Below, one piece after another: positions 9,239-18,368 of a DNA stretch of 64,000 nucleotides. Both the position numbers and the translations under genes were made by a program. Position 1 is the stretch's first letter. Every line of letters starts with the position of its first letter. Below the pieces are notes generated by a model, which searched no databases, was not told the DNA's origin, and saw nothing but the letters and a program-made list of their open reading frames with translations. Location: positions 4,402,001 through 4,466,000 of the forward strand of contig NZ_CP040428.1 of assembly GCF_005671395.1 (NCBI RefSeq), read 5' to 3'. Source of the stretch: Jejubacter calystegiae (GTDB lineage Bacteria > Pseudomonadota > Gammaproteobacteria > Enterobacterales > Enterobacteriaceae).

Positions 9239-11073
9239 AATGTTCTCCCTGTGGCGACAAGCCGAAATGCGGTTTGCCGCTCGCCGTGACAAATCACAAT
9301 TTGCTGCCCTTCCCGCTGCAGGCGGGGCGGCTCCTGTCCGGTAACATCGCTATCCCCGGCCCACACCGCACAGCACAGCAGGTGCTCACCGGCTGACAGT
9401 TCGCCGCGCAGCACCGGAATGGCGCAGCGCTCCGGCCACATCAGATTGCTGTTGGGCGGCGTCATAACCACTTCACCGCAGCGCGCTGGCGTACCGATAT
9501 CCAGAATGCCGCTCCGGCTTTCTCCGCTGTGTAGCCAGCAAGCCCCCGGTTCTACGCGAGTATTCACCTGCTGGCCGGGCAGGCTAAAGCCGCCCTCCGC
9601 GCTTTCCAGCGGCCGATCGCTAAAGAGGTGATGGACCCGCACCTGCCATTCGCCCAGCGCCAGCTGCCAGCTGTCGATCTGCACCTCTGGCCACGGCCGC
9701 CAGCGGCTGTAAATGATGCCATCCCAGGTTTCGACCCGCTCGCAGTCGCGGCGACCGCGCCAGTAAGCGTCCCCTTCGCTAAGCAGCATCATGGAGTCGA
9801 CGGCGGCGTGAGGTAGCCCGAAGCGCCCGCGCTCCAGGGTGAAGCCAAAACGGCTGGAGTAGGCAAATTTGCAGTATTTGGCTTCGGTGTTGACGTAGTT
9901 ATTTAGCTCCAGTTGTCCGGCGGTCGCCATCCACAGATGGCGTCCCTGGCGCACCAGCACCTGATCGGCCTGGGGAATGCTGTGCTGCGCCGCTAAAGGC
10001 GGCAGCGGCAACTCTGGCGCCTGCCAGAAGGGGTGTGATTCCTCAAGCGCCAGCACCAGCAGGGTTTTTAGCGCCCAGTAAGGAGAGCCCGGCGCGTTAT
10101 AATCTTCGGCCATCACCAGGTTTGGGTAGCAGTAGCCCACCGACAGCACGCCATCGCGATCGAAAATCGGCTGGCGCATCCACCAGCGCAGATGGCGCAA
10201 CACCAGTCCTTTAATCACGCCGGGCGCGAAGGGCTCCAGCCCGGTAAAGGCGCAGGCGCTCCAGAAAGCGCCCTGCGCGAAGCGGTAGGTCAGGCTGCGG
10301 CCAAACGGAATGGCAGCGCCCTCTTCATCGAAAAAGTGAATAAAGTCACGGGCGAAACGGGTGGCGCGCTGACGCAGCAGGGCACAGCGTTCAGGGTCGA
10401 TATCCGCCATCAGTCGAGCGTAGAGCAGGCCGTAGAAGTGAAAACCCATGGCAATGTAGTAGTCGCGCGGGCGCCCAGGACCGTCGCTGTACCACCCTTC
10501 CCCCAGCCAGTAAGCCTCCATACTGGCGAAATGGCGCTCCACCACGGTCATATCGAAGGGCAACCCGGCTGCGCGAAACCCGACCTGAACCAGAATCGGA
10601 AAGAAGTGCCAGTTGTTGTCGGGAATTTCCGCCTGTTCGCTCTGCTTCAACCAACGCCACAACCGCTGGCGTTCGACTTCGCTAAAGTGGGCCAGCAGCG
10701 GCTGCGGCGCGATAGCCAACAGCAGACCAAAGGCGGCCATCTCCACCACCCGCTGGTCAAAGGGACCGATATCACCCCAATAGCCGGAATGCCCGGGCGT
10801 GACCCCGGCCTTGATGGTGGCGATGTAATCCATCAGTCTGGCGGGCGTCTCGCCCCCTGCCAGTAGCGGCGCCATTCCCCACAGCAGCCGGGAAAACGCC
10901 TCGATGCCGCCAATATCGTGCCCGTAATGGGCGCAGCTATTTCCCAGGTCGAGGCGGGCGCGGTTGCTATCAAGCCACGGCTCAGCCGCTGCCAGTAAGC
11001 TTCTGGCCAGACAACTCACCTCTTCGCGATTATTTAACGTCAACCCGGCACTATTCATATTTTCAGGATGCAC
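9235..11073 (-). CDS. DUF2264 domain protein
   Basis: The 612-residue cytoplasmic protein belongs to the DUF2264 family (NSCAHYGHDIGGIEAFSRLL near the start, then DNNWHFFPILVQVGFRAAG). Family members lie beside uronate-oligosaccharide utilisation genes and are thought to resemble (alpha/alpha)-toroid hydrolases or lyases, but I know of no proven reaction. I prefer the GTG at 11073 because GGGAGGG lies just before it; an upstream GTG at 11115 and an ATG at 11058 are alternatives. First gene of the GH88 operon, overlapping the permease start by four bases, and divergent from the AraC-type regulator. Confidence 0.82.
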   Translation of the reverse strand: MHPENMNSAGLTLNNREEVSCLARSLLAAAEPWLDSNRARLDLGNSCAHYGHDIGGIEAFSRLLWGMAPLLAGGETPARLMDYIATIKAGVTPGHSGYWGDIGPFDQRVVEMAAFGLLLAIAPQPLLAHFSEVERQRLWRWLKQSEQAEIPDNNWHFFPILVQVGFRAAGLPFDMTVVERHFASMEAYWLGEGWYSDGPGRPRDYYIAMGFHFYGLLYARLMADIDPERCALLRQRATRFARDFIHFFDEEGAAIPFGRSLTYRFAQGAFWSACAFTGLEPFAPGVIKGLVLRHLRWWMRQPIFDRDGVLSVGYCYPNLVMAEDYNAPGSPYWALKTLLVLALEESHPFWQAPELPLPPLAAQHSIPQADQVLVRQGRHLWMATAGQLELNNYVNTEAKYCKFAYSSRFGFTLERGRFGLPHAAVDSMMLLSEGDAYWRGRRDCERVETWDGIIYSRWRPWPEVQIDSWQLALGEWQVRVHHLFSDRPLESAEGGFSLPGQQVNTRVEPGACWLHSGESRSGILDIGTPARCGEVVMTPPNSNLMWPERCAIPVLRGELSAGEHLLCCAVWAGDSDVTGQEPPRLQREGQQIVICHGERQTAFRLVATGRTL

Positions 11074-11302
11074 AGATCCCTCCCGTCGTACGCGACAGTC
11101 ATTAAGATGAATCACTCATGGAATGATGGCCGGCGCCTGCCATCAGGGCTGGGGCAGAGTATCGGCATTTTCGAAAAGGGGGGTGTTACCCGGCTCACAA
11201 AAATGAACCATTATTTCAATTTAGTGCGGCGTTTTTATCGTTAAGCGCGATAAATTGCAGAGGGTAGCGGAAAAATTTAATTTTATTGCACTGGCGGCAC
11301 AA

Positions 11303-12145
11303 ATGGAACAGACTCAGCTTCTTGAACATATTCTGCTTAATCAGCGGACCATCTCTTTTAACCGGATGCGCCATTCCAGCGCTCTCTATTATCACTGGCA
11401 CCAGTGTCTGGAGATTCTGTGGATTTCTAAAGGCTACGGTATTGTGGTGGTGGATAACCAGCACTATACCGCCCGGCCCGGGCGGCTGTTTATCTTCCCG
11501 CCGTTCAGGCTACACAAGGTACAGGTGGATACCAGCGCCAGTAACCCCTATCACCGGACCACCATGCATATCGATCAGAGCGAAGTGCTGGGCGCGATGC
11601 GCGACTTTCCCCGCCAGCAGCATCAGTTCTCTTTGCTCTCTTCCAGCGAGGCCCCGGCCCAGATTTGCGATCTGAATGAACGCAGCGCCTTTGTGGAGCA
11701 GATTCTGGGGGACTTTGGCGCGCTGGAGCGCGAAGGATCGCACCACACCAGCGACGTGGCCTTTCTGGTCATGCAGATGATGACCTTTTTGCCACCGCGC
11801 CCGGAGGCCTGGCGGCCGCGCAACCCGACGGTATCGGCGCGCATTATGGCCTGGGTTGAACGGCACTACAGCGAAAAGTTCAGCCTGGACCGTCTGGCGC
11901 AAGAGATAGGTCTGTCGCGCAGCTATACTTCGCGCCTGTTTCGCCAGCAGACCGGCGGTAGTCTGCATGAATATCTGCTCAGCCGAAGAATAAAGCGCGC
12001 CTGCGAACTGCTGCGCACCACCGCGCTGCCGGTAGAGGCTATTGCCGCAGCGGTGGGCTTCAGCGACGTGACCTGGTTTATTACCAGCTTTAAAAAGATG
12101 ATGAACAGCACACCGCTGCAATACCGCAAAAATATCACGCCATGA
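11303..12145 (+). CDS. AraC-family transcriptional regulator of the GH88 operon (inferred)
   Basis: About 280 residues: an N-terminal cupin-like sensing domain (HSSALYYHWHQCLEILWIS) and a C-terminal double helix-turn-helix (FSLDRLAQEIGLSRSYTSRL and VEAIAAAVGFSDVTWFITSF). It is divergent from the GH88 operon across about 230 bases, the usual place for its activator. The ATG at 11303 gives a typical length, but an in-frame TTG at 11255 would add 16 residues and neither has a strong ribosome site, so the start is uncertain. Confidence 0.9.
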   Translation: MEQTQLLEHILLNQRTISFNRMRHSSALYYHWHQCLEILWISKGYGIVVVDNQHYTARPGRLFIFPPFRLHKVQVDTSASNPYHRTTMHIDQSEVLGAMRDFPRQQHQFSLLSSSEAPAQICDLNERSAFVEQILGDFGALEREGSHHTSDVAFLVMQMMTFLPPRPEAWRPRNPTVSARIMAWVERHYSEKFSLDRLAQEIGLSRSYTSRLFRQQTGGSLHEYLLSRRIKRACELLRTTALPVEAIAAAVGFSDVTWFITSFKKMMNSTPLQYRKNITP

Positions 12146-12560
12146 GAAAAAAACTATTCACGAAAAATTGATCCAGTGCAGTTATAACCCTGTCGTCATC
12201 CTGATAAAAAACGAAATTCGTCATTTTCCCGTCAGTAAATCTGAAACACTCCCTCCATTAACATTAATTGCGAATCGCGCTACCAATAATTCAAAAATGG
12301 ACTGGCGCTTCGGCCACCAAAAGATAATAAACCTGTTGCAAACCAGCTATGACGCAGCTTACAGGCCTGTGCCGATTTGCAATTCCGTATTTGCCACATC
12401 TTTCATACAGAAATTTACTCAATAAGACTTTTCCTATCAAAAATTAAGCGCTAGTATTCCCACCAGGAAAATGGACCCATGTTCTGGTGACAGAACACCG
12501 CTATATCAGTCCTGATGGCCAGCAATGAAACGGTGCAATACGGAAATAAGGATATTAAAC
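12146..12560. other. Intergenic region upstream of ftnB
   Basis: About 415 bases of AT-rich sequence between the AraC-type gene and ftnB. An 85-codon frame at 12168-12425 has no ribosome site and no recognisable sequence, so I do not call it a gene. The ftnB promoter should lie toward the right end. Confidence 0.4.
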
Positions 12561-13034
12561 ATGTCAGTCGCTGGAATTCACCAGAAACTCAACACCCAGA
12601 TAGAGCGCGAGTTTCACGCCTCTCACCTCTATATGCGGTTAAGCAGCTGGAGCGCAGAACAGAGCCTGAATGGCCTTTCCTGCTTTTTGCGCAGCCAGGC
12701 CCAGGAGTGCATCACCCAAATGATGCAGGTCTTCAATTATATGAAACGGGCCGGTGCCAACCCAATTATCGGCACCGTTGCGCCAGAATCGCTACCCTGT
12801 GACTCTCTTGAACATCTGTTCGAACAACTCCATGACGAATTCCAGCGCCGTGACGAAACCCTGAACCAACTGAGCCAGGCCTCCTGGGCCGCCCGGGACT
12901 TTACCACTCTGGCGTTTATCACCCAGTTAATGGGTCAGCAACAACTGGATAAGGCGCGCCTGGAAAGCCTGCGCCATGAGATTTTCCAGGCCCTGGCGCA
13001 GGGTCAGTGCATCCGCCAGGCCGGGCTGAATTAA
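12561..13034 (+). CDS. ftnB: Ferritin-like protein FtnB
   Basis: The 157-residue ferritin-fold protein resembles E. coli FtnB (EREFHASHLYMRLSSW, AEQSLNGLSCFLRSQAQE). FtnB is an iron-binding ferritin-like protein implicated in iron-cluster repair and virulence in Salmonella; the His/Glu positions of a full ferroxidase centre are only partly kept, as in other FtnB. The ATG at 12561 follows AAGGATATTAAAC. In E. coli ftnB is the immediate neighbour of araF; here the GH88 block lies between them. Confidence 0.93.
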   Translation: MSVAGIHQKLNTQIEREFHASHLYMRLSSWSAEQSLNGLSCFLRSQAQECITQMMQVFNYMKRAGANPIIGTVAPESLPCDSLEHLFEQLHDEFQRRDETLNQLSQASWAARDFTTLAFITQLMGQQQLDKARLESLRHEIFQALAQGQCIRQAGLN

Positions 13035-13091
13035 TATCGGCAACCTGTTTACCTTGTGAGTGGTGTTCGCCCGGTGCTCCCGGGATTTTTT

Positions 13092-13115
13092 CAGCCCCTG
13101 TCCGGGGCTGCTTTT
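13092..13115 (+). terminator. Rho-independent terminator after ftnB
   Basis: CAGCCCC (13092-13098) pairs with GGGGCTG (13104-13110) and is followed by CTTTTCC. It lies 58 bases after the ftnB stop. Confidence 0.75.
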
Positions 13116-13223
13116 CCCCTTACCCGCTTCCCATCTCCTGCCCAACGAATTGTGAGCTTTCACACAATAACGGATTTCCGGACCTGGCCACGCCCTTTCA
13201 CATTGATAGCGATCAAGAATAAT

Positions 13224-13243
13224 CATACCGTCTGGTCGGTATG
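13224..13243. promoter_or_regulatory. TetR-type operator palindrome CATACCG-N6-CGGTATG
   Basis: CATACCG and CGGTATG form a perfect 7-bp inverted repeat with a six-base spacer, directly upstream of and overlapping the first possible start codon of the TetR-family gene. This is typical of an autoregulatory TetR operator. Confidence 0.7.
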
Positions 13244-13252
13244 CTTTCGGCC

Positions 13253-13834
13253 ATGAACCGGGAAACTCAACACCGAAAAAAAGATCCTACCCGTCTGTAC
13301 CGTCGGCTACTGGAAGCGGCGGCGATGATTGCCGGAAGAGATGGCATTGCTGCACTCTCGCTGAACGCCGTAGCGAGTGAAGCCAGCGTCAGCAAGGGGG
13401 GGTTATTACACCATTTCCCCAATAAGCAGGCGCTGATTTTCGCTCTGTTTCACCGTCTGTTGGCGATAATGGAACAGGCGATCGTGGAGTTAATGGCCGC
13501 CGATAACATCGCTTATGGTCGGTTTACGCGCGCCTACTTACGCTATCTTTCCGATCCCAATCTGACCGACACGCATGAAAGTCGCCAGTTGATGGTGCTG
13601 TCGCTGGCGATGCCGGATGAACCAGTGCTACGGCAGTGCTGGCGCGACTAGATATTGAATCATCTGGCGCAAGGCGACGAGCTGGACAACAGCCATATCG
13701 GCACCCTGGTTCGTTACAGCGCGGACGGCATCTGGCTATCGGAGTTGACCGAAGGGCGCACGATGAGCGTCAGCCATCGACGATCGCTGGTAAATGATCT
13801 GACAAAGATGACGCTTCCCACGTTCAGCATTTAG
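13253..13834 (+). pseudogene. TetR-family regulator interrupted by an in-frame TAG
   Basis: The N-terminal TetR helix-turn-helix is intact (GIAALSLNAVASEASVSKGG, then LLHHFPNKQALIFALF). The frame stops at TAG 13649-13651 after CWRD, yet the same frame then stays open for 60 codons (starting ILNHLAQGDELDN) to a TAG at 13834, which gives the normal TetR length of about 193 residues. A single base change in a sense codon such as CAG or TGG explains it; a sequencing error is possible. The ATG at 13253 is preferred because the operator palindrome overlaps the one at 13241. The regulated gene is unknown. Confidence 0.8.
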
Positions 13835-13846
13835 ATTGAGGTCGCG

Positions 13847-14638
13847 ATGCGCTATACCATCAATGCCCGGCTCATTTATGACGCGACGGATGGCACGCTA
13901 ACCCTGGCGAATAGCGACGCTCCGGGGAGTCAGCTTTCAATCACCGCCAGCGCGCTACTCTGCTTTTTCCTGCATAATACCAGCATCGTCAGCCGCGATG
14001 AGGTACTACAAAAAGTCTGGGATGATAACGGGCTAACCTCATCGAACAGTAATCTCAATCAGTATCTGAGTATGCTGCGCAAAACCTTTCGCCATTACGG
14101 CATCGATAACATCATTATCAGCGTATCGCGCGGCCATCTTCAGCTAAACCCGGATGTCCACATCCAGATGCCGGCTCCCGCTCCTGCCCCGGCTCTGGAA
14201 ATACCGCCGCAACCGACCCCGGCCCCCGAACATGCAATAACAGAGGCTATTGATACGCCGCAAACGCACGGTCTGTGCTGGTATCTTGCAGGCACGGGTA
14301 TGCTAATCATCGCGCTGCTTCTGGTGCTGCTTAGCATGGTTAGCGGTAGTACATTGCTCCCTGTTGCCCTGACTCCAATACACCACAGCCAGTGCGAGCT
14401 GTTAGCCAGTGATGTCATGCTGCATTCCGTTTCCGAAACCACCTACGTCAAAAACTTCGATGCCGTGCTCCAGCGCCTGAATCTGAAGTGTAAGCCAGGC
14501 GAACGATTTATCTTCGACTACCTCGATCGGCTGGAAACCAACGGTCTTGGCCGCGTATTTATGGCGCATTGCGCAATGAATGAAAATAACCCGTTCAGTT
14601 ATTGCAATAACTATTTTTACTATTCGTGGAAGCCGTAA
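13847..14638 (+). CDS. ToxR/CadC/MarT-like membrane-bound transcriptional regulator
   Basis: The 263-residue protein has an N-terminal winged-helix OmpR/ToxR-type DNA-binding domain (LIYDATDGTLTL, VSRDEVLQKVWDDNG, SNSNLNQYLSMLRKTFRHYG, residues 1-100), a proline/alanine-rich linker around residues 105-125, one membrane segment (GMLIIALLLVLLSMVSGS) and a small periplasmic domain. This is the layout of Salmonella MarT. TTGAGGTCGCG precedes the ATG. Its stop overlaps the start of a FidL-like gene by one base, the marT-fidL arrangement. It lies 900 bases upstream of the choline microcompartment operon in the same direction and might control it. Confidence 0.88.
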   Translation: MRYTINARLIYDATDGTLTLANSDAPGSQLSITASALLCFFLHNTSIVSRDEVLQKVWDDNGLTSSNSNLNQYLSMLRKTFRHYGIDNIIISVSRGHLQLNPDVHIQMPAPAPAPALEIPPQPTPAPEHAITEAIDTPQTHGLCWYLAGTGMLIIALLLVLLSMVSGSTLLPVALTPIHHSQCELLASDVMLHSVSETTYVKNFDAVLQRLNLKCKPGERFIFDYLDRLETNGLGRVFMAHCAMNENNPFSYCNNYFYYSWKP

Positions 14639-15156
14639 TGAGACTTGCTCCTCGTTCGTTTTTCGTTCTCTCTACTGCCGTGTTGATTAGCGCCGCCGGA
14701 TTCAGCGCCTGGCGACACCTTTCTGTAAAAAATAATGGGATGATGAGTTGCTCAGCCAAAGCCATCATGCGTTTTGAGAATATGGAATATGAAAATGTAA
14801 ACGGTAATGTCCATTTCAATTTCGGCGAAAACGGCAAAGGTTCGATGGTCGTTGAAGGGTATACTGACTCCGCCTCGGGCTGGCTCTATTTGCAGCGCTA
14901 CGTAAAATTCACCTGGACCAGCAAACTCATCTCCGGCTCCGAACGCAACTACTACATCAGCAAATGGGAATCCAGCGCCTCTTCCATTGACGAGTCGCCG
15001 AATGTCATTTTCGACTACTTTATGCGCGAAATGTCCGACAGTCACGATGGTCTGTTCCTTAACGCTCAGAAACTTAACCCGCAAGCGATTCTACTCAGCT
15101 CCATTAACTCACCTCTCTATATCTGCACATTGAAGTCCGGTAGCAAACTCGATTGA
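14638..15156 (+). CDS. FidL-like membrane-anchored periplasmic protein
   Basis: The 172-residue protein has an N-terminal membrane anchor (SFFVLSTAVLISAAGFSAW) and a periplasmic remainder with FNFGENGKGSMVVEGYTDS. Size, anchor and position right after a MarT-like regulator match FidL-like proteins, which may modulate the ToxR-type partner as ToxS does for ToxR; that role is inferred. The ATG at 14638 overlaps the regulator stop (TAATG), so the two are co-translated. Confidence 0.8.
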   Translation: MRLAPRSFFVLSTAVLISAAGFSAWRHLSVKNNGMMSCSAKAIMRFENMEYENVNGNVHFNFGENGKGSMVVEGYTDSASGWLYLQRYVKFTWTSKLISGSERNYYISKWESSASSIDESPNVIFDYFMREMSDSHDGLFLNAQKLNPQAILLSSINSPLYICTLKSGSKLD

Positions 15157-15544
15157 CCATTTTCCTTTTTGCTCCTTCACGCTGAAATCCCATTCCCCGG
15201 TTCTGGCGCAAAATATGATCGACTCCGCATTTATCAATCGGCTAAATAACGCCCTTCCGCCCCCAATTTATCCTTTTTTTAACATTCTCTCCAGGCAGAC
15301 TCAATAACCTTTCCAGCCACCATCTCATTCACAAATAAAAGACAAAAAACCAGAGCAAACCAATAAACCAATGCCTGAAAAGGCGTAAATACCAAAACTA
15401 AAAACCAAAAATAACACATACGCAGGATTTAAATTCAATTCCTTCAGCCACCCCCTATAGTGAATCCTGAACGCCGCTTCCGCGTATTAATGCCGTCACG
15501 TGGACGGTTTCCCGAATCAAAAATCTGTTCTGGAGGAGATCACG
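15157..15544. other. Promoter region of the choline microcompartment operon
   Basis: An AT-rich gap of 388 bases between the FidL-like gene and the first shell gene. No gene was found. It must contain the operon promoter and probably the binding sites of its regulator, but I see no clear -24/-12, FNR or CRP consensus. Confidence 0.5.
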
Positions 15545-15823
15545 ATGGGTGATGCATTAGGGCTTATCGAAACCAAAGGCCTGGTGGCCTGCATTGAAGC
15601 GGCGGACGCAATGTGTAAAGCCGCCAACGTTGAACTGATCGGGTATGAAAACGTCGGTTCCGGTCTGGTTACCGCCATGGTGAAAGGCGATGTCGGCGCA
15701 GTGAAAGCGGCGGTGGATTCTGGTGTGGAATCGGCGCAGCGCATCGGCGAAGTGGTGACATCGTTAGTGATTGCGCGTCCGCATAACGACATCAACAAAA
15801 TCGTCATAAAACACAAGGCCTGA
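15545..15823 (+). CDS. cmcA: Microcompartment hexamer shell protein CmcA-type (BMC-H)
   Basis: The 92-residue single-BMC-domain protein ([38 protein letters not shown]) forms the hexameric tiles of the microcompartment shell, with a central pore for small molecules. The ATG at 15545 has a perfect ribosome site GGAGGAGATCACG; upstream in-frame codons are not needed. First of three adjacent, almost identical shell genes, as in the GRM2 choline locus of Klebsiella. Confidence 0.95.
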   Translation: MGDALGLIETKGLVACIEAADAMCKAANVELIGYENVGSGLVTAMVKGDVGAVKAAVDSGVESAQRIGEVVTSLVIARPHNDINKIVIKHKA

Positions 15824-15840
15824 GGGCCAGGAGAACGCAA

Positions 15841-16125
15841 ATGGGTGATGCATTAGGTCTGATTGAAACCAAAGGTCTGGTGGCCTGCATTGAAGCGGCG
15901 GATGCGATGTGTAAGGCCGCCAACGTTGAGCTAATCGGGTACGAAAACGTCGGTTCAGGGCTGGTCACTGCCATGGTGAAAGGAGATGTCGGCGCGGTGA
16001 AAGCGGCAGTGGATTCCGGCGTGGAATCGGCACAGCGCATCGGTGAAGTGGTGACTTCACTGGTCATTGCGCGCCCACATAGCGACATCAACAAAATCGT
16101 CGCGCATTACAAAATCGCAGAATAA
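15841..16125 (+). CDS. cmcB: Microcompartment hexamer shell protein CmcB-type (BMC-H)
   Basis: The 94-residue BMC-H protein is identical to the first shell protein except at its C-terminus (ends VAHYKIAE) and one or two internal positions. It starts 17 bases after the stop of cmcA, behind GGAGAACGCAA. It co-assembles the shell facets. The symbol follows the GRM2 naming by position and similarity. Confidence 0.93.
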   Translation: MGDALGLIETKGLVACIEAADAMCKAANVELIGYENVGSGLVTAMVKGDVGAVKAAVDSGVESAQRIGEVVTSLVIARPHSDINKIVAHYKIAE

Positions 16126-16139
16126 CGGGAGAAGACACG

Positions 16140-16418
16140 ATGAAAGAAGCGCTTGGTCTGATAGAAACCAAAGGCCTGGTGGCCTGTATTGAGGCCGCAG
16201 ACGCCATGTGCAAAGCCGCCAACGTTGAGCTAATCGGGTATGAAAATGTCGGCTCCGGTCTGGTCACTGCCATGGTGAAGGGCGATGTCGGTGCGGTTAA
16301 CGCAGCGGTAGATTCCGGCGTAGAAGCGGCGAAACGCATCGGCGAGGTTATCACCTCTCGCGTGATTGCCCGGCCACACAACGACATTGAAAAAATCGCG
16401 GCGCAGCATAAGGCGTGA
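16140..16418 (+). CDS. cmcC: Microcompartment hexamer shell protein CmcC-type (BMC-H)
   Basis: The 92-residue BMC-H protein differs slightly more from its two neighbours (starts [32 protein letters not shown] near the end). The changes lie mostly on the edge and C-terminal face of the hexamer. It starts 14 bases after the cmcB stop behind GGGAGAAGACACG. It is the third tandem copy in the shell gene block. Confidence 0.93.
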   Translation: MKEALGLIETKGLVACIEAADAMCKAANVELIGYENVGSGLVTAMVKGDVGAVNAAVDSGVEAAKRIGEVITSRVIARPHNDIEKIAAQHKA

Positions 16419-16471
16419 CCTGACAGGGCACGCCCCGTCCCCACTCTTTTCGTCTGATGAAGGATAGACTC

Positions 16472-18070
16472 ATGATTGAACTGGACAACGATTTGCATTC
16501 CCGGCAGAACGCCCGGGAACAGGTGCGCGACGCCAAAAAGGCTCAGGCGATTCTGGCCACCTTTTCGCAGCAGCAAATCGACGCCATCGTGAAAAACGTG
16601 GCCCAGGAAGCCGCTCACCACGCCGAAACGCTGGCGAAAATGGCCGCGGAAGAAACCGGTTTTGGCAACTGGCAGGATAAAGTCCTGAAGAACCGTTTTG
16701 CCTCGCTGCGCGTCTACGACACCATCAAAGATCTCAAGACCGTCGGCATTATTCATGACGATCCGCTAAAAAAAGTGATGGATGTGGGCGTGCCGCTGGG
16801 CGTGATCTGTGCACTGGTTCCCTCAACCAACCCAACCTCAACCGTTATCTACAAGACGTTGATTGCCCTAAAAGCCGGTAACGCTATTATCTTCTCCCCG
16901 CACCCGGGCGCGCGTCAATGTAGCTGGAAAGCGATTGAAATCGTCAAACGCGCGGCTGAAGCGGCGGGTGCGCCGCCAGGCAGCATTGGCGCCATTAGCC
17001 AGCTGACGCTGGAAGCGACCTCTGAGCTGATGCACAGCAAAGACGTCTCACTGATTCTGGCGACCGGTGGAGAAGGCATGGTGCGAGCGGCTTATGCTTC
17101 CGGCACCCCCACGATTAGCGGTGGCCCGGGGAACGGTCCGGCATTTATCGAACGCAGCGCCGACATTCACCAGGCGGTGAAGGATATCGTCGCCAGTAAA
17201 ACCTTCGATAATGGGGTGATCTGCGCTTCCGAGCAGTCGATCATCGTCGAACGCTGCATCTACGACGAAGTACACCGCGAGCTGGAATCCCAGGGCGTGT
17301 ACTTTATGAACGAGCACGAAGCGGCCAAAATGGCGGCGCTACTGCTACGGCCAAACGGCGCCATCAACCCGAAAGCCGTTGGCAAAACCGCGCTGTACCT
17401 GAGCCAGATGGCCGGATTCAGCGTTCCGGCAGATACCAAAGTGCTCATTGCACTGCAAACCTCAGTCTCGCTTAAAAACCCCTACTCCCGCGAAAAACTG
17501 TGTCCGGTACTCGGCCTGTACGTGGAAGAAGACTGGAAGGCCGCCTGCCAGCGCGTGATGGAGTTACTGGCCAACGAAGGACTGGGCCACACTTTGGTTA
17601 TCCATACCCGCAACCAGGATGTGATCCGCCAGTTCTGTCTGGAAAAACCGGTTAACCGCATTCTGATCAACACCCCTGCCGCACTGGGTGGAATCGGCGC
17701 AACCACTAATCTGTCCCCTGCGTTAACCCTGGGCTGCGGTGCCATCGGCGGCGGCTCCAGCTCCGACAATGTCGGCCCCATGAATCTGCTGAATATCCGT
17801 AAAGTCGGATACGGCGTACGCACTCTTGAGGAGTTACATGCACCGGTTAGCCGCCCGGATCCGCAGCTCACCCCGGCCCCCCTGACCGATAACCCGCAGC
17901 GTAGCATTCTCGATGACGTGCGTTTCACCGTCTCCAGCGGGGCGCCTACCCACAGCGCGACGGCGGACGACCGCTTCACAACGGCCTCCGCCGCCATCGA
18001 AGAGAGCGGCATCACGGAACAAAACGTGGAACGCGTTATCCGCCAGGTACTGAAACGTCTGGGCAATTAA
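16472..18070 (+). CDS. cutF: CoA-acylating acetaldehyde dehydrogenase of the choline microcompartment
   Basis: The 532-residue enzyme oxidises the acetaldehyde released by choline cleavage to acetyl-CoA with NAD+, inside the shell. It has the acylating aldehyde dehydrogenase signatures VPSTNPTSTVIYKTLIA and FDNGVICASEQS with the catalytic cysteine at about residue 251. The C-terminal helix after a flexible linker (ITEQNVERVIRQVLKRL) looks like an encapsulation peptide that targets the enzyme to the shell. The ATG at 16472 is preferred because AAGGATAGACTC lies before it; an ATG five codons upstream overlaps this site. Confidence 0.95.
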   Translation: MIELDNDLHSRQNAREQVRDAKKAQAILATFSQQQIDAIVKNVAQEAAHHAETLAKMAAEETGFGNWQDKVLKNRFASLRVYDTIKDLKTVGIIHDDPLKKVMDVGVPLGVICALVPSTNPTSTVIYKTLIALKAGNAIIFSPHPGARQCSWKAIEIVKRAAEAAGAPPGSIGAISQLTLEATSELMHSKDVSLILATGGEGMVRAAYASGTPTISGGPGNGPAFIERSADIHQAVKDIVASKTFDNGVICASEQSIIVERCIYDEVHRELESQGVYFMNEHEAAKMAALLLRPNGAINPKAVGKTALYLSQMAGFSVPADTKVLIALQTSVSLKNPYSREKLCPVLGLYVEEDWKAACQRVMELLANEGLGHTLVIHTRNQDVIRQFCLEKPVNRILINTPAALGGIGATTNLSPALTLGCGAIGGGSSSDNVGPMNLLNIRKVGYGVRTLEELHAPVSRPDPQLTPAPLTDNPQRSILDDVRFTVSSGAPTHSATADDRFTTASAAIEESGITEQNVERVIRQVLKRLGN

Positions 18071-18095
18071 CGCAGTGATATAAGGCGATAAAACC

Positions 18096-18353
18096 ATGAT
18101 TCTCGCAAAGGTAACCGGGCACGTCGTCGCCACGCAGAAATGCGATGAGCTACGCGGCAGCAACCTGTTGCTGATCACCCAATTAGATGACAAGCAGCAG
18201 CCAATGAAAGACCGCACCTGGGTTGCCGTCGATAGCGTCGGCGCAGGTATGCACGACATCGTGTTGGCAGAAGAGTATTTCGCACTCAATAAGGATCGCT
18301 ACAAAGCCATGTCGGTGGTTGCCATTGTCGAGAACCTGTTTCGGGACGCTTAA
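18096..18353 (+). CDS. cmcD: Microcompartment vertex protein (EutN/CcmL family, BMC-P)
   Basis: The 85-residue protein is of the EutN/CcmL pentamer family (MILAKVTGHVVATQKCDELR, AVDSVGAGMHDIVLAEEYFA). Pentamers cap the twelve vertices of the shell. Only one such gene is present among four hexamer genes, as in the GRM2 locus. It lies between the aldehyde and alcohol dehydrogenase genes. Confidence 0.95.
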   Translation: MILAKVTGHVVATQKCDELRGSNLLLITQLDDKQQPMKDRTWVAVDSVGAGMHDIVLAEEYFALNKDRYKAMSVVAIVENLFRDA

Positions 18354-18368
18354 GGAGTGACTAGCCCA

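Noticed and set aside
12168-12425. 85-codon frame between the AraC-type gene and ftnB
   Set aside because: No ribosome site, no family resemblance and AT-rich promoter-like surroundings.
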